From Tangfeifania diversioriginum (GTDB lineage Bacteria > Bacteroidota > Bacteroidia > Bacteroidales > Prolixibacteraceae): a stretch of 64,000 nucleotides of DNA. How positions within the stretch are numbered: the first letter of the stretch is position 1; each line of letters begins with the position of its first letter. The stretch covers positions 186,001 to 250,000 of the forward strand of contig CAMCBW010000001.1 of NCBI GenBank assembly GCA_945873105.1, written 5' to 3'. Positions 17,000 through 23,880 of the stretch are shown here, piece after piece. Both the position numbers and the translations under genes were made by a program. The notes beneath the pieces were generated by a model. That model did not search any database. It saw only the letters and a list, made by a program, of their open reading frames with translations, and had not been told where the DNA came from.

Positions 17000-18081
17000 C
17001 ATTTGAAGATACAGATTTCAGGCAGGAGACGCTCGATCTTGACAATCCGTTTGATGTCAAACTGGTCAGGGGGTTCCTGCTTGGATTGGGTTTTGATTTT
17101 GAGCCTGCAGAGGTGGAATGCACCATGATCGTCTACAACCTGAAAGGTGAGCTGGTAGGAACCGGGTCTCACCAGGGTAGAATCCTGAAGTATATCGCAG
17201 TCTCTCCGAAATTCCGTGATACCACTGCTTTTGCTTTGATAGTTACCTATTTGACCGAGAAATTGCTGAAAATATACAAACACACTTTTGTCTTTACCCG
17301 GCCGGAGAATTCGGTCAGGTTTCGTGGTTTGGGATTTACAGAGATAGCTGCTGCACCACCGCTTTTCGCACTTTTGGAGTTTGGGTTCGAGTCGGTACAG
17401 ACTTACCAGGATTACCTTCAATCAGTGATACTTCCCACCCCCAACGGATCTGTGGCAGCCATCGTTGTCAATTGCAACCCCTTTACCAATGGTCACAAAT
17501 ACCTGATCGAGAAGGCGGCTGCCGAAAATGAACTGGTCTACCTTTTTGTAGTAGAGGAGGATCTTTCCGTTTTCCCTTTTGCAGTTAGATGGGAACTGAT
17601 TCGGAAGGGTACCGCACATTTAAAAAATGTACAGATGGTCCGGGGAGGGATGTACATCGTGTCAGGCTCCATATTTCCAGCCTACTTTCTGAAAAATGAG
17701 ACGGTCAGTGATGTTATGCAGAAACAAGCAGAGCTGGATGTCAGGATTTTTGCCAATTACGTGGTTCCTGTTCTTGGAATCAAAAAGAGATACATTGGTA
17801 CGGAAAAATACTGCCTGACCACTGCAGCTTATAACCAGGCGATGAAGGATATTCTGCCTTCGTTTGGTGTTGAGGTCGTGGAGGTGATGCGGATGGTGGC
17901 GGCCACAGACGCTACCAAGCTGCCAATTTTCATCAGCGCTTCCGGGATACGGCAGGCCATCAAAGAGGATAAACTGGAGGAAGTGGAGGCGTTTATGCCT
18001 GAATCCACCAGGGAATTTCTCCATTCAGACGACTCCCTGGATATCCGATTGAAGATCAAGGCCGGCAGTGGCAGGCATTAA
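16996..18081 (+). CDS. citC: [Citrate (pro-3S)-lyase] ligase
   Basis: 361 aa, normal length. It activates citrate lyase by ATP-dependent acetylation of the thiol arm on CitD. The N-terminal 110 residues resemble a GNAT-like domain (LKYIAVSPKFRDTTAFALIV). The catalytic nucleotidyltransferase domain follows, with the HxGH-type motif as NCNPFTNGHKYLIEKA, then VVEEDLSVFPFAVRWELI and, near the end, the ISASGIRQAI (ISxTxxR-like) motif. It overlaps citXG by 4 bases and ends the cluster. No terminator is apparent; the following 137 bases hold only the promoter of the toxin-antitoxin pair. Confidence 0.95.
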   Translation: MTFEDTDFRQETLDLDNPFDVKLVRGFLLGLGFDFEPAEVECTMIVYNLKGELVGTGSHQGRILKYIAVSPKFRDTTAFALIVTYLTEKLLKIYKHTFVFTRPENSVRFRGLGFTEIAAAPPLFALLEFGFESVQTYQDYLQSVILPTPNGSVAAIVVNCNPFTNGHKYLIEKAAAENELVYLFVVEEDLSVFPFAVRWELIRKGTAHLKNVQMVRGGMYIVSGSIFPAYFLKNETVSDVMQKQAELDVRIFANYVVPVLGIKKRYIGTEKYCLTTAAYNQAMKDILPSFGVEVVEVMRMVAATDATKLPIFISASGIRQAIKEDKLEEVEAFMPESTREFLHSDDSLDIRLKIKAGSGRH

Positions 18082-18194
18082 AAAAGCAAGCAATATTTTT
18101 GCCCAATCAGGCGTTAAGCAATTGTAGCTATAATCTGCCCTCTATCTTTTGATATTTAAAGCGTAGAAAGTTCTTCTTTAGGCTCATAATTTTG

Positions 18195-18202
18195 TATATT
18201 TG
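18195..18202 (+). promoter_or_regulatory. -7 box TATATTTG before the toxin-antitoxin pair
   Basis: TATATTTG matches TAnnTTTG and lies 16 bases before the antitoxin ATG. No clear -33 TTG at the usual spacing. Confidence 0.5.
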
Positions 18203-18218
18203 AGTAAAATCAAGCTAG

Positions 18219-18452
18219 ATGGAATCAGATAGAATTCAAAATATGATCATCAGAAAGGTATTGGATACGGAAGATGAAATACTTCTCGAATACCTCAATA
18301 ATCTTCTCAGTGCAGGAGAAGCTGATAAAATGTATGTGCTCACAGCAGATGAAAAGGCAATTATAACTGAAAGTATAGCTGACTATGAATCTGGCAGAAT
18401 CATTTCCAATGATGAGGTTAATGCCAGAAATAGAGGATGGTTAAAAGAGTAA
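18219..18452 (+). CDS. Probable antitoxin of a type II toxin-antitoxin pair
   Basis: 77 aa, acidic: an N-terminal helical part (NMIIRKVLDTEDEILLEYLN) and a C-terminal ADEKAIITESIADYESGR, then ISNDEVNARNRGWLKE. The last motif, an 'I/T-x-x-E-V' element followed by a Trp near the end, is typical of the short antitoxins paired with RelE/ParE toxins in Bacteroidota. The gene overlaps the following toxin by 16 bases, the usual arrangement for translational coupling. Such antitoxins bind the toxin and repress their own promoter; the box at 18195-18202 is the likely target region. Assignment rests largely on position. Confidence 0.7.
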   Translation: MESDRIQNMIIRKVLDTEDEILLEYLNNLLSAGEADKMYVLTADEKAIITESIADYESGRIISNDEVNARNRGWLKE

Positions 18453-18745
18453 TTTGGACAGTCAGAGCCGATCATATTTTTTCGGAAATCCTTGAATACT
18501 ATATTAAAAGGAATGGAACTAAATTGTATAGCAATCAATTGAATGTTAAAATTCAATCCATCCTAACTCTTTTATCGAGACAACCATTTCTTGGAGTTAA
18601 AACCAGTTTCCCAGAGGTTCGGGTATTCGTCACTTCAGATTCTAAGATCTTTTATCAAATATCAGGTGATAGATTGATCATTTTATTGGTTTGGGATTGC
18701 AGACAGAATCCCGAAAGTTTAGAACTATATATAAAGAGCAAATAA
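18437..18745 (+). CDS. RelE/ParE superfamily toxin
   Basis: 102 aa, basic. The RelE/ParE fold pattern is visible: VIWTVRADHIFSEILEYYI, a helical middle (KIQSILTLLSRQPFLGVKT), RVFVTSDSKIFYQISGDRLI and a final strand IILLVWDCRQNPESL. The terminal DxRQNPxxL motif is typical of this superfamily in Bacteroidota. RelE-type members cleave mRNA in the ribosome and ParE-type members poison gyrase; the sequence does not decide which. It starts inside the antitoxin gene. Both genes are AT-richer than the cit cluster, as expected of a mobile module. Confidence 0.8.
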   Translation: MVKRVIWTVRADHIFSEILEYYIKRNGTKLYSNQLNVKIQSILTLLSRQPFLGVKTSFPEVRVFVTSDSKIFYQISGDRLIILLVWDCRQNPESLELYIKSK

Positions 18746-18749
18746 CCAA

Positions 18750-18786
18750 AAACCACCTTGGCAAATATAGGCCAAAATGGTTTTTG
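18750..18786. terminator. Bidirectional terminator between toxin and methyltransferase genes
   Basis: AAAAACCA pairs with TGGTTTTT, with an inner TTGGC/GCCAA stem; flanked by A-rich and T-rich runs so it can act on both converging transcripts. Confidence 0.75.
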
Positions 18787-18821
18787 CATGATAGTAGTTA
18801 TTAAGACGCCTGAGAGATAAT

Positions 18822-19574
18822 CTATCGCCCCTCCTCATTTAGCAAACTCGTCCTTTTCTTCAGGTATTTTAGAATGAGGTACATCACCACAGAAACCGCA
18901 CAGGCAACGATGTAAAACTTGTTGTAGTCAGTTTCGTGTTTGAGGGTCTTGCCCAGGATATCAAATACCATGAATATAATGAATACTGCTGCCAGTCCGT
19001 TTTTCTCCTTTTTCAGCACTTTTTTCCAACTGAAAGGAAGCGATGGTTTGACGAAATTCTTAAAATTGGGAACAAATGCCGGGCGGCCTTTGGCCCAGTC
19101 GATGTATTTCTGGCCAAAGCTCCTGGTCAGGAATTGCTCTTCTGCATACATAATCCGCTCATAATATACCCAGTAGAACAATACCAGGGCAACCATGAAC
19201 CAAAATTGTCCGGTCAGAAGGGCAGGACCCATCCACATAAAGAAGTTGCCAAGATACAATGGATGCCTTACGGTAGAATAGATTCCGGTAGTATTGAGCG
19301 ATTCAGCCACTTGCCCCTCGGTGTTTCTGCCAGAAGTATTCTGTGGCGTATGGCCCACGGTGTATACCCGAATAGCCAGGCCCAGGAGGCTGATGGCCAA
19401 ACACCCGTATTCATAGTAAACAAGGTAGGGGCTCTCTTCCAGTACAAATGATTCCGGATAGAGTTTGTTCCTAACAAACATGATTGCACCAATCACCAAA
19501 ATAAACAAAGGAAGAAAGCTTCTGTGTCTGAAAAGCCAATTTCCCTGATCTTCAAATTCCTCTCTTAACGCCAT
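18822..19574 (-). CDS. Membrane methyltransferase of the isoprenylcysteine methyltransferase (ICMT) type
   Basis: 250 aa with about five hydrophobic helices. The signature GIYSTVRHPLYLGNFFMWMG is the RHPxYxG motif that binds S-adenosylmethionine in ICMT/PEMT-like integral membrane methyltransferases, and YYERIMYAEEQFLTRSFGQK carries the conserved acidic EEx6FG element. Eukaryotic ICMTs methylate prenylated proteins, whereas bacterial relatives methylate lipids, for example lipid A phosphate in Leptospira LmtA. The substrate here is unknown. It follows the beta-CASP gene on the same strand with a 48-base gap and may share its transcript. Confidence 0.78.
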   Translation of the reverse strand: MALREEFEDQGNWLFRHRSFLPLFILVIGAIMFVRNKLYPESFVLEESPYLVYYEYGCLAISLLGLAIRVYTVGHTPQNTSGRNTEGQVAESLNTTGIYSTVRHPLYLGNFFMWMGPALLTGQFWFMVALVLFYWVYYERIMYAEEQFLTRSFGQKYIDWAKGRPAFVPNFKNFVKPSLPFSWKKVLKKEKNGLAAVFIIFMVFDILGKTLKHETDYNKFYIVACAVSVVMYLILKYLKKRTSLLNEEGR

Positions 19575-19622
19575 ATTTCAACTTCGCTTTTACAATCAAT
19601 AAAACGGGGCAAAAGTAGAAAT

Positions 19623-21023
19623 TTAAATGGTATACTCAGACATGGGTTCAGGAATTTCTATGTTGGTGAAGCCTGCAGCCTCCATTTGTTCCTTGTAGGA
19701 AAGCTGGGCGTCGTAATCACCATGAACCAGAAAAACTTTTTTGATGGCCGATTGATCCTGACAATCCAGAAAGGAGAGCATTTCACGGTAGTCGCCATGA
19801 CCACTGAATGCTTCAATACGGGCGATCTCAGCATTGACCTGGTATTTGTTGCCAAAGATGGAGACCACTTTCTCTCCGTTTACCAATCTTGCACCCAGGG
19901 TTCTGGGGGCACAATAACCCACCACCAGAATGGTATTGTTTGGATTGGAGATGTTGTTGGCCAGGTGGTGTTTGATCCGTCCTGCCTCCATCATTCCTGA
20001 GGCAGAGATGATGATGCAGGGCTTTTTGAAGGAGTTTAGCTTCTTGGACTCATTGGTGGCGGTAATGTAATGCAGTGAATTGAATCCAAAAGGATCGTCA
20101 TCTGTCTCCACCACTTTTAAGACCTCATCGTTGAAACATTCAGAATGAAGTCTGAATATGGTGGTTGCATTGACTGCCAGCGGACTATCCACATAGATCT
20201 GGATCTTCGGAAGAAGCCCTGCATTGTAAAAATTGTTCAGTGTATGGACAATATCCTGGGTACGACCGATGGCAAAGGAGGGGATGATCAATTTTCCCTG
20301 CTTCCTGACACAGGTATCGTTGACTACCTGCAACAATTTTTCTTCAGCATGGCTGAATTGCTCATGCAACCTGTTCCCATAGGTTGACTCAGTAATCAGG
20401 TAATCACACTGCCTGAAAGCTTCCGGAGGTCTCAAAATCAGGCTGACGGGGCGCCCGATGTCTCCAGTATAGGCAATTCTGACAGTTTTCCCATTCTCCG
20501 TAATTTCCAGTGAGGCTGTTGCTGCCCCCAGCAGGTGCCCATTGTTGGTAAAACGTACCTTTACATTGTCGTCAATGTAGAATTTGCGGTTGTGGGCAAC
20601 CCCAATGAAAAGCTCCATGCTCTCCTTGGCAATTTCAGAAGTGTAGATTGGCTCAACCGGTTCCAGTCCGTTTTTTAACCGCTTCTCGTTGAACCATTTA
20701 ACATCCAACTCCTGGATGTGGCCACTGTCCGCCAGCATGATGGCACAAAGGTCGCGTGTAGCATTTGTACAGATGACAGAGCCCCTGAAGCCAAGTTTGT
20801 AGACATACGGGATCAAACCGGAGTGGTCGATGTGGGCATGGGTTAGGATAATGTGGTCAAGCTCTTTTGGGTCAAAGCCCAGGTTTCGGTTGGAGGCATC
20901 TGTTTCCATTCCTTTTCCCTGGAACATCCCGCAATCCAGCAGGATTTTCTTTCCGCTCTCAAGTGTGATCAGGTGTTTGCTGCCGGTTACTTCGCGGGCC
21001 GCGCCGATAAATTTTATTTTCAT
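19623..21023 (-). CDS. Beta-CASP metallo-beta-lactamase fold RNase (CPSF/Ysh1-like)
   Basis: 466 aa. The N-terminal metallo-beta-lactamase core has ILLDCGMFQG and the zinc ligands in ILTHAHIDHSGLIPYV. The beta-CASP insertion follows, with motif A (ESTYGNRLHE), motif B (SFAIGRTQDIVHTLN) and later CIIISASGMMEAGRIKHHL and IEAFSGHGDYREMLSFL, motif C with its metal-binding His. The LVHGD near the C-terminus is also typical. Proteins of this kind are endo/exoribonucleases of RNA maturation and decay; the cellular role in Bacteroidota is not established. Length is normal for the family. Confidence 0.92.
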   Translation of the reverse strand: MKIKFIGAAREVTGSKHLITLESGKKILLDCGMFQGKGMETDASNRNLGFDPKELDHIILTHAHIDHSGLIPYVYKLGFRGSVICTNATRDLCAIMLADSGHIQELDVKWFNEKRLKNGLEPVEPIYTSEIAKESMELFIGVAHNRKFYIDDNVKVRFTNNGHLLGAATASLEITENGKTVRIAYTGDIGRPVSLILRPPEAFRQCDYLITESTYGNRLHEQFSHAEEKLLQVVNDTCVRKQGKLIIPSFAIGRTQDIVHTLNNFYNAGLLPKIQIYVDSPLAVNATTIFRLHSECFNDEVLKVVETDDDPFGFNSLHYITATNESKKLNSFKKPCIIISASGMMEAGRIKHHLANNISNPNNTILVVGYCAPRTLGARLVNGEKVVSIFGNKYQVNAEIARIEAFSGHGDYREMLSFLDCQDQSAIKKVFLVHGDYDAQLSYKEQMEAAGFTNIEIPEPMSEYTI

Positions 21024-21036
21024 GGTTAAAGAATTT

Positions 21037-21066
21037 CACGCAAAGTCCGCAAAGATTCGCAAAGGT
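21037..21066. repeat. CGCAAAG-type repeat (single-sided copy)
   Basis: CACGCAAAGTCCGCAAAG and then ATTCGCAAAGG, three imperfect decamers, in the gap upstream of the beta-CASP gene. The unit is shared with the hairpin between citE and citF. Confidence 0.65.
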
Positions 21067-21177
21067 TTGTGATCATGCCTTTGATGGCTTTGATTTCTTG
21101 GCGAGGTATTTTTAATTTATTTGTATTTTTAATAGCACTAAAGTTAGTCAATTAAACTTCACGATAGTATTTTGTGC

Positions 21178-21209
21178 AAAAAAAACGCCCTTCCCGGTAG
21201 GGAAGAGCG
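21178..21209 (-). terminator. Rho-independent terminator of the EF-G2 gene
   Basis: On the minus strand CGCTCTTCCC pairs with GGGAAGGGCG (one G-U) around a TACC loop and is followed by eight Ts. It lies 32 bases after the EF-G2 stop. Confidence 0.9.
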
Positions 21210-21240
21210 CCTCTTATATTTAGTTTCAGATCGTAGAAAT

Positions 21241-23397
21241 TTACTCCTCTGTCTGGGTAGCAGCGTAGGTCTTGAGTAGTTCATCCTGGACCTCTGCGGG
21301 TACCTTTTCGTAGCTGGCAAATTTCATTTTGAACATGGCACGACCCTGTGTTACAGAACTTAAGGTAGTTGAGTATTTGTTCATCTCTTTCAACGGAACC
21401 TTCGCAATGATTTTCTCAAATCCTTTTTCGGAGGTCATCCCCATGATCAAGGCTCTGCGGTTTTGGAGATCACCCATGACATCCCCCATGCGGTCGCCTG
21501 GGACAAGCACCTCTACATCGTATATTGGTTCAAGGATCTTGGCCCCTGCTTTCTTGAAGGCCTGACTAAAGGCATTTCTACCCGCAAGTCGGAACGAGAT
21601 TTCGTTGGAGTCTACCGGGTGCATCTTGCCTTCATAAATACATACGCGGATGTCACGGGCATACGAACCGGTGAGTGGTCCCTCTTCCATCTTCTCCATG
21701 ATCCCCTTCAGGATGGCAGGGTGGAAGCGGGCGTCAATGGAGCCTCCAACGATACAGTTGCAGAAAACAAGTTTCCCGCCCCAGGGTAGTTCAGTGACCT
21801 CCGTACCCCGGAGACTCACCTTCATCTCTTTGCCATCGATGATAAACATGGTAGGAGCAGGCATTCCCTCTTCGAAAGGCTCAATCACCATATGAACCTC
21901 GCCAAACTGACCTGATCCACCACTCTGTTTGCGGTGACGGTAATCGGCCTGGGCAATTTTGGTAATGGTTTCCCGGTAGGGGATCTTCGGATTTAAGAAC
22001 TGTATGTCAATTTTGAATACGTTGTCGAAATACCATTTCAGGGTATTGATGTGGTACTCTCCCTGACCATGGATGAGGATCTGCTTCAACTCCTTGGAAT
22101 ATTCGATGATGTAGGTAGGATCCTCCTCGTTCAGGCGGTGCAGGTATTCTCCCATCTTCTCCTCGTCCGATTCATTGACTGCTTTAACTGCAGTGGTGTA
22201 TCTTGGCGCTGGAAACTGAATGGGTGGAAATTCGATCTCTGCATCTTTTTCACAGAGGGTATGGTTGTGTTTTACATCTTTCAGCTTTACCGTGGCACCA
22301 ATATCTCCCGCAACCATCTCTGGTACTTTGGTCCTCGTTTTACCGGCTACGGCAAAGATCTGGGAGATTCTCTCCTTGGAGTTTTTGGCCATGTTGATCA
22401 GATCCATTCCCTCTTTCAGGGTTCCGGATATTACCTTGAAATAGGTTACCTCTCCAACATGTTGCTCGAGTGAGGTCTTGAAACAGTAGATGGAGGTGGG
22501 GTCCTTGGTGCTGATCGGAATCATTTTTCCATCAATGGTCTCAACAGGAGCAAGTTCGCCCGGATCGGGGGCCACGTTGACGATGAAATCCATCAGGCGA
22601 CGGATCCCCATGTCTTTTGCAGCGCAAGTACAGAATACAGGGAATAAACTTCTGGAGAGCATTCCAAGTTTCAACCCTTTTTTCATTTCATCTTCGTTGA
22701 GGGAACCCTGTTCGAAGAAGAGTTCCATCAAAGCCTCGTCATTCTCGGCGGCCATCTCCACCAGGTTGTTGTGGTACTCCTCCGCTTTTTCCATCTCTGA
22801 GGCAGGAATGTCCAGCATTTCAGGCTTGCCGCCTTGCGGACCCCACTGAAGCATCTTCATCTTCAGTACATCAATGGCTTTGTTGTAGCCCAAACCCGGA
22901 TTCACCGGATATTGGACGATGGCCAGCTTGTTCCCGAAGGTTGTTTTGGCCATCTCCATGGTATTGTCCCAATTGCTGTTTTCGTGGTCAAGATGGTTGA
23001 TGACGAAAATCAGCGGTTTGTGAAATTTATCAGCGTTGCGGTTGGCAATCTCGGTACCAACTTCAACGCCGTTGACAGCATTGAACACCAGTAGCCCGGT
23101 GGCAGCAACACTGAGGGCAGGAATCACTCCTCCCACAAAATCATCCATCCCCGGGGTATCGATGATGTTGATTTTGCATCCTTCAAATTCGGTATACAGA
23201 ACTGTTTCATGAACAGAGTTGCCATACTCCTGTTCCACGAGGTTGTAATCGGAGGCAGTGTTCTTGCTTTTGACATCCCCTCTGCGGTTGATAACTCCAC
23301 CCTCGTAAAGCATGGCTTCTACAAGGGTGGTTTTCCCAGCGCCCGAATTTCCGAGCACCGTAATGTTCCTGATTTCACTTGTTTGATATACTTTCAT
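21241..23397 (-). CDS. EF-G2: elongation factor G paralogue with altered GTPase centre
   Basis: 718 aa from the ATG at 23397 (MKVYQTSEIRNI); the frame extends 20 codons upstream with hydrophobic, non-family sequence. The EF-G domain order is complete: G domain, II, III, IV (GGSGQFGEVHMVIEPFEEG) and V. G1 is intact (GNSGAGKTTL, 16-25). G3 reads DTPGMDDF where canonical EF-G has DTPGHVDF, so the catalytic histidine is Met84. G4 is NHLD instead of NKMD, and the switch I 'RGIT' is missing. A paralogue of this type in Bacteroides thetaiotaomicron has been described as supporting translation without GTPase activity. Canonical fusA is also in the window at 29432. Confidence 0.92.
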   Translation of the reverse strand: MKVYQTSEIRNITVLGNSGAGKTTLVEAMLYEGGVINRRGDVKSKNTASDYNLVEQEYGNSVHETVLYTEFEGCKINIIDTPGMDDFVGGVIPALSVAATGLLVFNAVNGVEVGTEIANRNADKFHKPLIFVINHLDHENSNWDNTMEMAKTTFGNKLAIVQYPVNPGLGYNKAIDVLKMKMLQWGPQGGKPEMLDIPASEMEKAEEYHNNLVEMAAENDEALMELFFEQGSLNEDEMKKGLKLGMLSRSLFPVFCTCAAKDMGIRRLMDFIVNVAPDPGELAPVETIDGKMIPISTKDPTSIYCFKTSLEQHVGEVTYFKVISGTLKEGMDLINMAKNSKERISQIFAVAGKTRTKVPEMVAGDIGATVKLKDVKHNHTLCEKDAEIEFPPIQFPAPRYTTAVKAVNESDEEKMGEYLHRLNEEDPTYIIEYSKELKQILIHGQGEYHINTLKWYFDNVFKIDIQFLNPKIPYRETITKIAQADYRHRKQSGGSGQFGEVHMVIEPFEEGMPAPTMFIIDGKEMKVSLRGTEVTELPWGGKLVFCNCIVGGSIDARFHPAILKGIMEKMEEGPLTGSYARDIRVCIYEGKMHPVDSNEISFRLAGRNAFSQAFKKAGAKILEPIYDVEVLVPGDRMGDVMGDLQNRRALIMGMTSEKGFEKIIAKVPLKEMNKYSTTLSSVTQGRAMFKMKFASYEKVPAEVQDELLKTYAATQTEE

Positions 23398-23880
23398 GAG
23401 AAAAAAATTAAATAAAATTATCCGGTTGTTTAGAAAATTTATTGTCAATTCCTTCAAAAATAGAAATTATTTAAAATGATACGACCCGCCCTGAAATTTT
23501 CGATTTTCGATTTTCGATTTCAGATTTTCGAAATATTTGTAAATATCATCCGATCAATGCAATGCGTGATGTGCTGACCGGCAGGAATTAGTGATTTTAT
23601 GTTACTAAACATGTTATTCCCTGTTAAGTTAATGTGACACGTTACATGGGGTTTTGTTTTGGTTCCGGGAGCTATTAGTTTGATGGGTTGGAATCATCAA
23701 GGATGTTTGATAGTCCTTTGTAACTTGCGTTATTCGATACATCTTTCAATCTATTGTATTGCCATCGCAATTCGTGATATCTACCATTTTTATTGGCCAG
23801 CATGCAAATGTCAATTGCTTAGCAGGCACCCTACTGATAAATTTTGCATATTTGCAGGTAACCAAGGCAGATGCAACCGG
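23398..23880. other. Divergent intergenic region between EF-G2 and C39 exporter genes
   Basis: 483 bases without a supported gene. It contains a short tandem TTTTCGA repeat (about 23497-23520), an imperfect palindrome TGTGACACGTTACA (23633-23646) and CATATTTG (23848-23855), one mismatch from the -7 consensus, about 25 bases before the exporter ATG. I searched it for a short peptide with a GG leader and found none. Confidence 0.6.
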
